Origin: an uncultured Alistipes sp.
Lineage (GTDB): Bacteria; Bacteroidota; Bacteroidia; Bacteroidales; Rikenellaceae
Direction: 5' to 3'
Assembly: GCA_900544265.1 (NCBI GenBank)
Contig: UQUQ01000008.1
Coordinates: 1 to 64,000 of the forward strand
DNA length: 64,000 bases
Shown here piece by piece: positions 9,301 through 18,364 of the stretch. A program made the position numbers and the translations under genes. Numbering within the stretch: the first letter of the stretch is position 1; every line of letters starts with the position of its first letter. The notes beneath the pieces were generated by a model. The model had not been told where the DNA came from. It saw only the letters and a list, made by a program, of their open reading frames with translations, and made no database searches.

Positions 9301-10626
9301 CTATTTCCCGGCTTTCTCTTCGCCGGCCTTCTTCGCCGGGGCTTCGGCCGTTGCCGGGGCGGGCAGCGGCAGCGAGTCGAGCTGCGTGATGCGCTCCTCG
9401 TCCTTCACCTCGCCGTTGAGCTCGGCCATGATGCGGTCGCGCACGTACTCGAAGGCCGCGCGATTCTCCTTCGCGATCGGCTCGGCGGGCTCCTGCGGAA
9501 TCTTCAGCGGGTCGATCGGCGTGCCGTTGCGCCAGACGCGGTAGTCGAGGTGGGGCCCCGTCGAGGCGCCCGTCGAACCGACGTAGCCGATCAGCTGCCC
9601 CTGCGTGACGCGCGTCCCCTTGTTGATGCCCTTGGCGTAGCCGCTCAAGTGGAGGTAGCCCGTCATGAGATTGCCCGGGTGCTTGATCTTGAGCGTGTTG
9701 CCGCCACCGCCGCCCCAGCCCTTGAAGATCACCACGCCGTCGGCCACGGCATGTACGGGTGTGCCCTTCGGCGCGGCGTAGTCGACTCCCGTGTGGGGTC
9801 GGTAGACCTTGTAGATGGGGTGCTTGCGCGCATAGGTGAAGCGCGAGCTGATGCGCGAGTACTTCAGCGGCGCCTTGAGCATCTGCTTGCGCAGGCTCGC
9901 GCCGTCGGCCTCCCAGTATTGCAGCTTGCCGTTCTGGCGGAACGGGATGGCGTAGTACTCCTTGCCGCTCTGGGCGAACTTGGCACCCCAGATGCGGCCG
10001 ATGCCTGCGGGGATCGTGTCGTCGATGAAGCGCTCGTCGTAGATCACGGTGAAGTTGTCGCCCTTCTGGATGCCGAAGAAGTCGACCGTCCACTGGTAGA
10101 TGTCCTCCAGCTCGGCCGCCAGCGCATAGGGCAGCTCCTGCTCCATGATCGCGCCCCAGAGCGAGGAGTTGATCGTCGCGCTCTTCTTCGTGCGGCGCAG
10201 CGTGTAGGGCTTCGTGTCGCGACGGATCGAGACCGAGTCGTCGTGGAAGCCGAAGACCACGTAGTCGGTGAGTGAGACCTCGTAGGCGAGGTAGTCCAGG
10301 TGCGAGGCGTAGAGCGAGTCCTCGTGGATGAAGACCGTGTATTTCTGTCCGGCGCGGATGTTGCGCAGCGGGAAGACCTCCTTCGCTGCACGGTCCAGCC
10401 GGTCGATCGCCTGGGCCGTGACGCCGTAGGAGCCGAGAATCGCGCCCAGCGTCTCGCCGCGGCCTATCTCGCCGCTCTCGGTGCGGTAGTCGTCGGCATT
10501 GATGCCGTAGAGGAGGTTCTGCGGTTCGGCCGCCTCGTCGCTTTCGGCGGTCGTCGTGCCGCCGCGGTTGCAGGCACCCGCCGCTGCGAGCAGCAGGATG
10601 CATATCGTTGTTCTGATGTGTTTCAT
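9301..10626 (-). CDS. M23 family peptidoglycan endopeptidase, lipoprotein
   Basis: Predicted cell-wall hydrolase of the LytM/M23 type, 441 residues. The signal peptide ends in a lipobox (LLLAAAGAC). The central region resembles the OapA/LysM-like N-terminal part of such enzymes, and the C-terminal peptidase domain carries the zinc motifs HTGVD (residues 278-282) and GPHLDYRVW, with the active-site YLHLS between. A basic/alanine tail follows. A TAACTTTG -7 element at 10636-10643 lies nine bases before the ATG and supports this start over longer frames. It is first gene of an operon with ispD and a PH-domain gene. Confidence 0.93.
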   Translation of the reverse strand: MKHIRTTICILLLAAAGACNRGGTTTAESDEAAEPQNLLYGINADDYRTESGEIGRGETLGAILGSYGVTAQAIDRLDRAAKEVFPLRNIRAGQKYTVFIHEDSLYASHLDYLAYEVSLTDYVVFGFHDDSVSIRRDTKPYTLRRTKKSATINSSLWGAIMEQELPYALAAELEDIYQWTVDFFGIQKGDNFTVIYDERFIDDTIPAGIGRIWGAKFAQSGKEYYAIPFRQNGKLQYWEADGASLRKQMLKAPLKYSRISSRFTYARKHPIYKVYRPHTGVDYAAPKGTPVHAVADGVVIFKGWGGGGGNTLKIKHPGNLMTGYLHLSGYAKGINKGTRVTQGQLIGYVGSTGASTGPHLDYRVWRNGTPIDPLKIPQEPAEPIAKENRAAFEYVRDRIMAELNGEVKDEERITQLDSLPLPAPATAEAPAKKAGEEKAGK

Positions 10627-10635
10627 AGTGCACGA

Positions 10636-10643
10636 CAAAGTTA
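10636..10643 (-). promoter_or_regulatory. -7 element of the M23-ispD operon
   Basis: TAACTTTG on the minus strand, nine bases before the ATG, leaving a leader of only a few bases. Confidence 0.55.
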
Positions 10644-10767
10644 ATAAAAAAACGCAGCAATCGCAGCCTTTTCCCCGCGAAGCGCCCCACATCGGTGGCG
10701 AATCGCCCGTTTTTTGTGCTTTTTGTCGGACGAAAAGGCCTCTGCGGCGAAGTTTTGGGCTGATCGC

Positions 10768-10798
10768 TTTGCCGTCCCGAGATTTATTGCTACCTTTG
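10768..10798 (+). promoter_or_regulatory. Promoter of lpxK operon (TTTG-N19-TACCTTTG)
   Basis: A textbook Bacteroidota promoter: TTTG at 10768-10771, 19 bases, then TACCTTTG at 10791-10798, about 30 bases before the lpxK ATG. Confidence 0.75.
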
Positions 10799-10828
10799 AA
10801 AAATCGAGCATTCAACCGGAAAAGAGAG

Positions 10829-11872
10829 ATGTGGAAGTGTCTGCTTGCGCCTGCTGCGCTCCTCTACAAGGCGGGGGTGACGTTGCGTCACCGCCTCTTC
10901 GACTGGGGCGTTCTCAAGAGCGAGCGCTTCGATATCCCGATCATCTGCATCGGCAACATCACCGTCGGCGGCACGGGCAAGACCCCCATGGCCGAGATGA
11001 TCATCGCCTACATGTCGCAGATGCACCGCGTGGCGCTGCTCTCGCGCGGATACGGACGCCGCACGAAGGGCTATCTGGAGGTGCAGTGCAACTCGCACTA
11101 CCGCATGGTGGGTGACGAGCCGCTGCAGATCAAGCTCAAGTTCCCCGACATCGTGGTCGCCGTCTGCGAGAAGCGGGCCGACGGCATCCGCCGCATCCGC
11201 GCCGACCACCCCGACGTGGACCTCATCATCATGGACGACGGCTTCCAGCACCGCTACGTGGAGCCGAAGATCAACATCGTGATGATCGACGCCACGCGCC
11301 CCGTGCAGCACGACAAGATGCTGCCGCAGGGCACCCTGCGCGACCTTCCCGAGCAGCTGCACCGGGCACACTACTTCATCGTGACGAAGTGCCCCGAGCG
11401 CATGGCGCCGATCGACCGCCGCATCCTGCGCAAGGTGCTGATCCAGGTCGCCTACCAGCGGGTCTACTTCACGCGTTTCGAGAGCTTCATGCCCCAGCCG
11501 CTCTATGCCGACGAGGCGAGCAGCGAGCCGCTCCGGCACGGGGCGCCCGTCATCGCCCTCTCGGGCATCGGCAATCCGCGCCCCTTCCTGCAGACGCTGC
11601 ACGCGCGTTACGACGTGGTCGAGGAGGTGACGCTCGACGATCACCACGTCTACAAGGTGCGCGACATGCACGCCCTTACGGAGCGGCTGGCGAAGCATCC
11701 CGGCGCGGTGATCGTGACGACCGAGAAGGATGCCGTCAAGATGACCAACCGTGCAAAGGTGCCCGCCGAGGTGCGGCGCGCCCTGTACTACCTACCGATC
11801 AATATTTCATTCATAGAGGATTCGGCGACGGATTTTCTGCAAAAATTAGAAGAAGATGTTAGAGGAAATTAA
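10829..11872 (+). CDS. lpxK: Tetraacyldisaccharide 4'-kinase
   Basis: Phosphorylates the lipid A precursor disaccharide at the 4' position on the inner face of the inner membrane. The 347-residue protein starts with the family's hydrophobic anchor (LLAPAALLYKAGVTLR) and has the characteristic P-loop region GNITVGGTGKTP, followed by LSRGYGRR and the MDDGFQHR motif. Start chosen from the promoter position. The next gene starts inside its last 17 bases, so lpxK, purine nucleoside phosphorylase and ssb are co-transcribed. Confidence 0.96.
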   Translation: MWKCLLAPAALLYKAGVTLRHRLFDWGVLKSERFDIPIICIGNITVGGTGKTPMAEMIIAYMSQMHRVALLSRGYGRRTKGYLEVQCNSHYRMVGDEPLQIKLKFPDIVVAVCEKRADGIRRIRADHPDVDLIIMDDGFQHRYVEPKINIVMIDATRPVQHDKMLPQGTLRDLPEQLHRAHYFIVTKCPERMAPIDRRILRKVLIQVAYQRVYFTRFESFMPQPLYADEASSEPLRHGAPVIALSGIGNPRPFLQTLHARYDVVEEVTLDDHHVYKVRDMHALTERLAKHPGAVIVTTEKDAVKMTNRAKVPAEVRRALYYLPINISFIEDSATDFLQKLEEDVRGN

Positions 11873-12662
11873 GAAAACGGCCGCCTGGATCAAGGCGCAG
11901 ACACACGACTTCGCGCCCGAAGTGGGCATCATTCTCGGCACGGGCCTCGGCGACTTCGCCGACCGCATCGAGACCGAATACGCTCTCGACTACAAGTCGA
12001 TTCCGGGCTTTCCCGTCTCGACGGTCGAGGGCCACAAGGGCCGCCTGATCTTCGGCCGCGTCGAGGGGCACAGGGTCGTGGCCATGCAGGGCCGCTTCCA
12101 CTACTACGAGGGCTACGGCATGCAGCAGGTGACCTTCCCCGTGCGGGTGATGCAGCAGCTGGGCATCAAGTATCTTTTCGTGTCGAACGCCTCGGGCGGC
12201 ATCAACACCTCGTTCCGCGTGGGCGACCTGATGGTCATCACGGACCACATTAACCTGATGCCCAATCCGCTCATCGGCCCCAACATGGCCGAGCTGGGGC
12301 CCCGCTTCCCGGACATGCACAACTGCTACGACAGGGAGCTCATCGCCCGCGCCACGCGCATCGCCGAGGAGGAGGGCATCAAGCTCCAGTACGGCGTCTA
12401 TGTCGGCGGTACGGGCCCGACCTTCGAGACGCAGGCCGAGTACCGTTACTTCAAGGCCATCGGCGGCGATGCCGCGGGCATGTCGACCGTGCCGGAGGTG
12501 ATCGTGGCGCGCCACATGTCGATCCCCGTCTTCGGTGTTTCGGTCATCACGAACTGCGGCCTTTCGGACGAGGTGGGCGACCACGAGGATGTGCAGCGTC
12601 AGGGCAAGAAGGCCGGCGTGCGCATGCAGCGACTGTTTGAACGGATGATCAAGGAGCTTTAG
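11856..12662 (+). CDS. Purine nucleoside phosphorylase
   Basis: Splits purine nucleosides with phosphate into base and ribose-1-phosphate for salvage. The 268-residue protein is of the trimeric PNP-I (guanosine/inosine) type: GIILGTGLGDFAD near the start binds phosphate, with MQGRFHYYEGY, NASGGIN, and the base-binding VITNCGLSDE segment near residue 230. It overlaps lpxK by 17 bases and ssb starts 4 bases after its stop. Nothing else explains the pairing with lpxK. Confidence 0.94.
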   Translation: MLEEIKKTAAWIKAQTHDFAPEVGIILGTGLGDFADRIETEYALDYKSIPGFPVSTVEGHKGRLIFGRVEGHRVVAMQGRFHYYEGYGMQQVTFPVRVMQQLGIKYLFVSNASGGINTSFRVGDLMVITDHINLMPNPLIGPNMAELGPRFPDMHNCYDRELIARATRIAEEEGIKLQYGVYVGGTGPTFETQAEYRYFKAIGGDAAGMSTVPEVIVARHMSIPVFGVSVITNCGLSDEVGDHEDVQRQGKKAGVRMQRLFERMIKEL

Positions 12663-12666
12663 CGAT

Positions 12667-13218
12667 ATGGTAAACAAGGTGATTCTGGTGGGCAACGTGG
12701 GCATCGACCCCGAGGTCCGCACAACCGAGAGCGGCGTGAAGGTGGCCCGCGTGCGTCTGGCAACGACCGAACGGCTGTTCGACCGGGCGTCGAACGAGAC
12801 GAAGGAGCATACCGAGTGGCATACGATCACGCTGTGGCGCGGTCTGGCCGACGTGGTGGACCGCTACGTGCGCAAGGGTACGCAGCTCTACGTCGAGGGG
12901 CGCCTGCGCACGCGCGAGTGGATGGACAAGGACAACAACAAACGCTATACGACCGAGATTCTGGCCGACACGATGAATCTGTTGGGCCGCCGGCAGGACA
13001 ATCCCGCCTCTGCGGACGGCGCCTCGTCGGGCGGCTACGGCTCGCAGGGCGCGCAGTCGGGATACGGATCGTCGGCCCAGACCTCCTATGGACGCCCGGC
13101 CGCACAGGGCGGTTACCAGCAGCCCGCCTCCCAGGGCGGCTATCAGCAGCCGGCGGCCGCGCCGCAGCCCGCAGCTCCGGCCATGCCGGCGGACGATCCG
13201 GACGATCTGCCCTTCTGA
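12667..13218 (+). CDS. ssb: Single-stranded DNA-binding protein
   Basis: Coats single-stranded DNA during replication and repair. The N-terminal ~110 residues are an OB fold (VNKVILVGNVGIDPEVR, then EWHTITLWRGLAD, and YVEGRLRTREW). A flexible linker follows, rich in Gly, Gln, Ser and Ala with repeated GGYQQPA blocks, and the protein ends in the conserved acidic tip DDLPF that recruits partner proteins. Length 183 is usual. Last gene of the lpxK operon. Confidence 0.97.
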   Translation: MVNKVILVGNVGIDPEVRTTESGVKVARVRLATTERLFDRASNETKEHTEWHTITLWRGLADVVDRYVRKGTQLYVEGRLRTREWMDKDNNKRYTTEILADTMNLLGRRQDNPASADGASSGGYGSQGAQSGYGSSAQTSYGRPAAQGGYQQPASQGGYQQPAAAPQPAAPAMPADDPDDLPF

Positions 13219-13264
13219 CGGTTCCCGCGACCCGCGTCGCGGAATGCGGCTTCGGGCCGATGAA

Positions 13265-13304
13265 GAAAGACGCCTCTGTTCCCTGCGGAACGGAGGCGTC
13301 TTTC
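13265..13304. terminator. Bidirectional terminator between ssb and SDR gene
   Basis: Twelve-base perfect stem GAAAGACGCCTC with its complement around a 16-base loop, with T-rich sequence on the + side. It separates two convergent genes. Confidence 0.75.
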
Positions 13305-13345
13305 TTTTACCTTTCACCTTTTACCTTTCACTTTTTCCCTTATCT
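13304..13345. repeat. Heptamer repeat overlapping SDR 3' end
   Basis: CCTTTCA/CCTTTTA-like seven-base units (GTGAAAG/GTAAAAG on the minus strand). They encode the last residues of the adjoining short-chain dehydrogenase (KIREKVKGKR), so the array has entered coding sequence. Confidence 0.6.
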
Positions 13346-14060
13346 TCAGCCGCTCCCACAGCCATTGCGGGATCAGCCGCCAGAGGAGGACCAGCAGGGC
13401 ATAGCGGCGGTCGATGACCACGCGGCGCCGTTCGCTGCGCAGTGCCCGCAGAATGTGTGCGGCAACCTTTTCGACCGGCATGAGCATCGGGTAGTGCGCC
13501 TCGCGGTTGAGCAGCGGCGTGGCGACGAAGCCCGGACGGATTTCCGTGAAGCGGATGTCGCACCCCTCCATGTGGGCGAGCTGTGCGAGGGAGTCGATGT
13601 AGGTGCCCTGCATGCGCTTGCTTGCCGAGTAGGCCGGGGCGAAGCCGAGGCCGCGGATGCCGGCGATAGAGCTGATGACGGCCAGGTGTCCCCCTCCGTG
13701 GGCCCGGAAGTAGCCGTAGGCAGCCGTTACCATGCGCACGAAGCCTTCGCCGTTGGTGCGCAGCGTGGCGATCTCGATGTCGGCCCGCAGCTCGGTGTTG
13801 CGGTGTCCGATTCCCGAAGAGTGGAGGTAGATGTCCATGCCCCCGAGCTTGGCGATGAGCCGGGCGAGGTGTTCGGGGGCGTCGTCGCGGGTGATGTCCA
13901 GCGGCTCGGTGACGACCTGCTCGGGAGCGAGGGCCTTCAGGTCGGCAAGGGCCTCTTCCCGGCGCCCGGCGGCTCCGACTTTCCACCCCTCGCGGAGGCA
14001 GAGCCGTGCCACCTCAAGCCCGATGCCCGAGGTGGCGCCTACGATGACGATGCGTTTCAT
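13314..14060 (-). CDS. Short-chain dehydrogenase/reductase family oxidoreductase
   Basis: A 248-residue NAD(P)-dependent oxidoreductase of the classical SDR type. Seen: the cofactor-binding GATSGIG near residue 8, an active-site Ser in VISSIAGI, and the catalytic YSASK. An Arg after the first glycine motif (AGRREE) hints at NADPH preference. The C-terminal ~10 residues derive from a heptamer repeat. Upstream sequence to 14086 is short and AT-rich and probably holds the promoter. The substrate cannot be told from sequence. Confidence 0.9.
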   Translation of the reverse strand: MKRIVIVGATSGIGLEVARLCLREGWKVGAAGRREEALADLKALAPEQVVTEPLDITRDDAPEHLARLIAKLGGMDIYLHSSGIGHRNTELRADIEIATLRTNGEGFVRMVTAAYGYFRAHGGGHLAVISSIAGIRGLGFAPAYSASKRMQGTYIDSLAQLAHMEGCDIRFTEIRPGFVATPLLNREAHYPMLMPVEKVAAHILRALRSERRRVVIDRRYALLVLLWRLIPQWLWERLKIREKVKGKR

Positions 14061-14266
14061 GGCGGTCCGTAGTTTGGTTTTCTAACCTAAATATAGGCAA
14101 TTTTATCGGAATATACAAATCCGCTCCGCCTTTCCTGTTGCCGCTCCGCCGCTCCGGTTCCCTTTCTCCGTGCCGTCCCGATGCGTTGTCGGCTGTGTGT
14201 CTGTCGCTTCACACGGTCCCCGCATCTGTTTCCCTGCACGGTCTCCGCGTCTGTCCGCGGCACGAA

Positions 14267-14292
14267 AAAAGGAGCCTGCAAAGGCTCCTTTT
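14267..14292 (-). terminator. Terminator after dCMP deaminase gene
   Basis: Ten-base stem AAAAGGAGCC/GGCTCCTTTT with a six-base loop; the + strand A run gives a U tract in the minus transcript. Confidence 0.8.
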
Positions 14293-14357
14293 CGTTATGA
14301 TGGTCTCTCGCGGCGTGCCGGAGGTTCTCCGGATCGTCCGCCGCTGTGCCGCCCGTC

Positions 14358-14798
14358 TTACTTCACCTCTTCCGGGGTGCACTGCACGCACTCGATGCCG
14401 ACGCGGCGCAGCAGGTCGAGCCCCTCCTCGGAGCGATACTCCTCCCAGTAGACCACGCGCTTGATGCCCGCCTGGATGATGAGTTTCGAGCACTCGATGC
14501 AGGGGGCGGCGGTGATGTAGAGGGTCGAACCGTCGCAGTTGTTGGCCGACTTGGCAACCTTCGTGATGGCATTCGCCTCGGCGTGCAGCACGTAGGCCTT
14601 GGTGTGGCCCGTTTCGTCCTCGCAGATGTTCTCGAAGCCCGACGGCGTGCCGTTATAGCCGTCCGAGATAATCATCTTGTCCTTGACGATCAGAGCCCCG
14701 ACCTTGCGGCGCACGCAGTAGGAGTTCTCCGCCCAGATGCGGGCCATGCGCAGGTAGCGCATGTCCAGCTGCCGTTGTTTCTCTTCCTGATAGCCCAC
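14358..14798 (-). CDS. dCMP deaminase (cytidine/deoxycytidylate deaminase family)
   Basis: Zinc enzyme, probably converting dCMP to dUMP for thymidylate synthesis. The zinc/catalytic residues are clear: HAE (His72, Glu74) in YVLHAEANAIT and PCIEC (Cys100, Cys103). The chosen GTG start gives VGYQEEKQRQLDMRYLRMA, matching the usual N-terminus of Bacteroidota homologues (146 residues). The frame stays open 16 codons further upstream to an ATG, but those codons are a translated GTGAAAG-type heptamer repeat (MTFHLLPFTFHLSLF) and are unlikely to be genuine. Start position is the uncertain part. Confidence 0.9.
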   Translation of the reverse strand: MGYQEEKQRQLDMRYLRMARIWAENSYCVRRKVGALIVKDKMIISDGYNGTPSGFENICEDETGHTKAYVLHAEANAITKVAKSANNCDGSTLYITAAPCIECSKLIIQAGIKRVVYWEEYRSEEGLDLLRRVGIECVQCTPEEVK

Positions 14799-14799
14799 G

Positions 14800-14872
14800 G
14801 GAAAAAGTGAAAGGTGAAAAGTGAAAGGTAAAAGGTGAAAAGTCAAAAGTGAAAGGGTAGCGGGTTTCGGCC
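14800..14872. repeat. GTGAAAG-type heptamer array upstream of dCMP deaminase
   Basis: About eight to ten seven-base units such as GTGAAAG, GTGAAAA and GTAAAAG follow each other between secA and the deaminase gene. They lie where the deaminase ribosome-binding region should be. Confidence 0.75.
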
Positions 14873-14978
14873 GCAGCCGGAAAGCGGGAGGTGAAAGGTC
14901 GCGCGGGAGTTTTCATCTCGCTTCCCCCCCCCTCGCTCGCTTTGCCTTTCACCCCTCCTTGCCGGATGACGGCTCCGG

Positions 14979-17900
14979 TCAGAGACCCTTGCCGTGGCAG
15001 TTCTTGTACTTCTTGCCCGATCCGCACGGACAGGGATCGTTGCGCCCGATCTTCTTCTCGACGTGGATGGGCATGGGTTTCTGCTTCTCGCCCTGTCCGG
15101 CCTGTGCCGCAGCCTGCATGCGCGAGGCCTGCAGCTTGTTGACGTCGACCTTGGCGCGTTCCTGCTGCCGGCGCTGCTGCTGCACCGCCTCGGCGTTCTG
15201 GTCGCGCACGGGGATGTAGGCCTTGTTCAGAATCGCCAGCACCTCGCGGTTGATCTTGATGAGCATCTTCGAGAAGAGCCCGAATGACTCGAACTTGTAG
15301 ATCAGCAGCGGGTCCTTCTGCTCGTAGGTGGCGTTCTGCACGCTCTGGCGCAGGTCGTCCATCTCGCGCAGGTGCTCGCGCCAGGCGTCGTCGATCGTCG
15401 TGAACATCACCACCTTCGAGAAGACCTTGTAGATCTCGGCGCCGTCCGTCTCCTGGCACTTGCGCAGGTTCACCGGCACGTTGTACCCGAGGTGTCCGTC
15501 CGTGAGCGGGAAGAAGATGTTCGAGTCGAGCTGGTCCTTGCGGTCCTCGTAGATGCGCTGCATGACCGGACGCACCGTGTCGGCCACGGCCTTGGCGCGG
15601 CGGGCGTAGGTGTCGCGCAGGTCCTTGACGATCAGCTCGACCAGCTCCGCGGGTTTGGCCGCCGTGTAGGTCGCCTCGTCGAAGGTCGGCTCGACGGCCA
15701 CCTCGCGGATCAGCTCGAAGCGGAACTCCTCGAAATCGACGCCGCGCGTCGTCTCGACGAAGTTCTCGGCGAAGTCGTACATGATGTTGTTCAGGTCGAT
15801 CTCGATCCGCTCGCCGTAGAGGGCGTGGCGGCGGCGCGTGTAGATCACTTCGCGCTGCGAGTTCATCACGTCGTCGTATTCGAGCAGGCGCTTGCGGATG
15901 CCGAAGTTGTTCTCCTCGACCTTCTTCTGGGCGCGCTCGATGGCCCGCGTCATCATGCCGGCCTGGATCACCTCGCCCTCCTTCAGGCCCATGCGGTCCA
16001 TCATCGAGGCGATGCGGCCCGAGCCGAACAGACGCAGCAGGTCGTCCTCGAGCGAAACGAAGAACTGCGACGATCCCGGGTCGCCCTGACGTCCGGCACG
16101 GCCGCGCAGCTGGCGGTCGACGCGGCGGCTCTCGTGACGCTCCGTACCGATGATCGCCAGACCGCCCGCAGCCTTGACCTCAGGCGTGAGCTTGATGTCG
16201 GTACCACGGCCGGCCATGTTCGTGGCGATGGTCACCTGGCCCGAACGTCCGGCCTCGGCCACGATCTGGGCCTCCAGCTGGTGCTGCTTGGCGTTCAGGA
16301 CATTATGCTTGATGCCGCGCAGCTTGAGCATGCGGCTCAACAGCTCGGAAATCTCGACCGAGGTCGTACCGACCAGCACCGGACGCCCCTCCTTGACCAG
16401 CCGCACGATCTCCTCGATGACGGCATTGTACTTCTCGCGCTTGGTCTTGTAGACGAGGTCCTGGCGGTCGTCGCGGATCACGGGACGGTTCGTCGGGATC
16501 ACCACGACGTCAAGTTTGTAGATGCTCCAGAACTCCGATGCCTCCGTCTCGGCCGTACCGGTCATGCCGGCCAGCTTGTGATACATGCGGAAGTAGTTCT
16601 GCAGCGTGATCGTGGCGAAGGTCTGCGTCGCGGCCTCGACCTTGACGTGCTCCTTGGCCTCGATGGCCTGGTGCAGGCCGTCCGAGTAGCGGCGTCCCTC
16701 GAGGATACGGCCCGTCTGCTCGTCGACGATCTTCACCTTGTTGTCCATCACGACGTACTCGATGTCCTTCTCGAACATCGCATAGGCCTTCAGCAGCTGG
16801 TGCACCGTGTGCACGCGCTCGGACTTGATGGCGTAGTCGTTGATCACCTCGTCGCGCTTCTTTGCGCGCTCCTCGGGCGAGAGTCCGCTCTTTTCGAGCT
16901 CGGCGACCTCGGCGCCGATGTCGGGCAGCACGAAGAAACCGTCCTCGTTGAAGAACTTCGAGAGCGCCTCATGACCCTTGTCGGTGAGCTCGACCGAGTT
17001 GAGCTTCTCGTCGATGACGAAGTAGAGGTCGTCGGTGATCTCGGGCATGCGGCGGTTGTTGTCCTGCATGTAGATGTTCTCGGTCTTCTGCATCAGGGCC
17101 TTGACACCCGTCTCCGAGAGGTATTTGATCAGCGGCTTGTACTTCGGCAGACCCTTGTGCGTGCGGTAGAGCTTCACGCCGCCCTCCTCGGTCTTGCCTT
17201 CGGAGATGAGCTGCCGCGCCTCGGCGAGCAGCGACGTGACGAGGTTCTTCTGCAGGTTGTAGAGGTGCTCGATGGCCGGGCGGTACTGCTCGAAGAGCTG
17301 GTCGTCGCCCTTGGGTACGGGTCCCGAGATGATGAGCGGCGTGCGGGCGTCGTCGATGAGCACCGAGTCGACCTCGTCGACGATGGCGAAGTGGTGTTTG
17401 CGCTGCACGAGGTCCTTGGGCGACGATGCCATGTTGTCGCGCAGGTAGTCGAAGCCGTACTCGTTGTTCGTACCGAAGGTGATGTCGGCCAGGTAGGCCT
17501 GGCGGCGCGCCTCGGAGTTGGGCTGCGTGTCGTCGATGCAGGCCACCGACAGTCCGTGGAACTCGTACATCGGGCCCATCCACTCGGAGTCACGCTTGGC
17601 CAGGTAGTTGTTCACCGTGACCATGTGCACGCCCTTGCGGGCCAGGGCGTTGAGGAATACGGGCAGCGTGGCGACGAGCGTCTTGCCCTCACCCGTGGCC
17701 ATCTCGGCGATCTTGCCCTTGTGGAGCACGACGCCGCCGAAGAGCTGCACGTCGTAGTGGATCATGTCCCACTTCACGTCGTTGCCGCCCGCGAGCCAGT
17801 GCGTGGCGTAGACGGCCTTGTCGCCCTCGATGGTGACAAAGTCCTTCGTGGCCGCGAGGTTGCGGTCGAAGTCGTTGGCCGTGACGACGACCGTGTCGTT

Positions 17901-18278
17901 CTGTGCGAAGCGGCGCGCCGTGTCCTTCATGATGGCGAAGGCCTCGGGCAGCAGTTCGTCGAGCTTCTGCTCGATCTTCTCGTCGATGCGCTTCGTCGTC
18001 TCGTCGATCTCCTTCGAGACCTTCTCCTTCTCGTCGAGCGACGTCTCGGGCTTCTCCAGCGTGGCCTTCAGTTCGACGATGCGGGCCTCGTCCGGTGCGA
18101 TGAAGTCGGCGATCTGCCGCTTCAGGGCTTCGCTCCGGGCGCGCAGCTCGTCGTTCGAGAGAGCCTCGATAGTGGGGTATATGGCCTTGATCTTCTGGAG
18201 ATAAGGCTCAATCTCCTTGCGGTCCTTGTCGGCTTTCGAGCCGAAGAAGAACTTGATTAATCCTGCTAATACGTCCAT
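14979..18278 (-). CDS. secA: Preprotein translocase ATPase SecA
   Basis: Motor ATPase that drives unfolded preproteins through SecYEG. The 1099-residue protein is complete and has an internal expansion typical of Bacteroidota. Seen: Walker A ([13 protein letters not shown]), [14 protein letters not shown], the helicase motif [11 protein letters not shown], and [24 protein letters not shown] motif VI. The C-terminus carries the SEC-C zinc motif ([16 protein letters not shown]) that binds SecB and ribosomes. A TACTTTTG -7 element at 18320-18327 precedes it. A long antisense open frame covering the gene is a GC-content shadow. Confidence 0.98.
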   Translation of the reverse strand: MDVLAGLIKFFFGSKADKDRKEIEPYLQKIKAIYPTIEALSNDELRARSEALKRQIADFIAPDEARIVELKATLEKPETSLDEKEKVSKEIDETTKRIDEKIEQKLDELLPEAFAIMKDTARRFAQNDTVVVTANDFDRNLAATKDFVTIEGDKAVYATHWLAGGNDVKWDMIHYDVQLFGGVVLHKGKIAEMATGEGKTLVATLPVFLNALARKGVHMVTVNNYLAKRDSEWMGPMYEFHGLSVACIDDTQPNSEARRQAYLADITFGTNNEYGFDYLRDNMASSPKDLVQRKHHFAIVDEVDSVLIDDARTPLIISGPVPKGDDQLFEQYRPAIEHLYNLQKNLVTSLLAEARQLISEGKTEEGGVKLYRTHKGLPKYKPLIKYLSETGVKALMQKTENIYMQDNNRRMPEITDDLYFVIDEKLNSVELTDKGHEALSKFFNEDGFFVLPDIGAEVAELEKSGLSPEERAKKRDEVINDYAIKSERVHTVHQLLKAYAMFEKDIEYVVMDNKVKIVDEQTGRILEGRRYSDGLHQAIEAKEHVKVEAATQTFATITLQNYFRMYHKLAGMTGTAETEASEFWSIYKLDVVVIPTNRPVIRDDRQDLVYKTKREKYNAVIEEIVRLVKEGRPVLVGTTSVEISELLSRMLKLRGIKHNVLNAKQHQLEAQIVAEAGRSGQVTIATNMAGRGTDIKLTPEVKAAGGLAIIGTERHESRRVDRQLRGRAGRQGDPGSSQFFVSLEDDLLRLFGSGRIASMMDRMGLKEGEVIQAGMMTRAIERAQKKVEENNFGIRKRLLEYDDVMNSQREVIYTRRRHALYGERIEIDLNNIMYDFAENFVETTRGVDFEEFRFELIREVAVEPTFDEATYTAAKPAELVELIVKDLRDTYARRAKAVADTVRPVMQRIYEDRKDQLDSNIFFPLTDGHLGYNVPVNLRKCQETDGAEIYKVFSKVVMFTTIDDAWREHLREMDDLRQSVQNATYEQKDPLLIYKFESFGLFSKMLIKINREVLAILNKAYIPVRDQNAEAVQQQRRQQERAKVDVNKLQASRMQAAAQAGQGEKQKPMPIHVEKKIGRNDPCPCGSGKKYKNCHGKGL

Positions 18279-18319
18279 ATTGTCGTTTTGTTATTTGCGT
18301 GTTTGGGCGATAAATCCTA

Positions 18320-18327
18320 CAAAAGTA
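18320..18327 (-). promoter_or_regulatory. -7 element of secA
   Basis: TACTTTTG on the minus strand, about 41 bases before the secA ATG, in the 86-base gap after the DUF2851 gene. Confidence 0.6.
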
Positions 18328-18364
18328 ATGATTTTCCGGTAAAAACGCAAGAAGAGGGGGCCGC

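Noticed and set aside
14799..14846. Signal peptide on dCMP deaminase
   Set aside because: The hydrophobic extension is a translated heptamer repeat; the enzyme is cytoplasmic and homologues start near the chosen GTG.
15372..18260. A 962-codon open frame antisense to secA
   Set aside because: It mirrors secA exactly, has Val/Leu/Asp/Arg-rich composition typical of the antisense of GC-rich genes, and shows no motifs or promoter.
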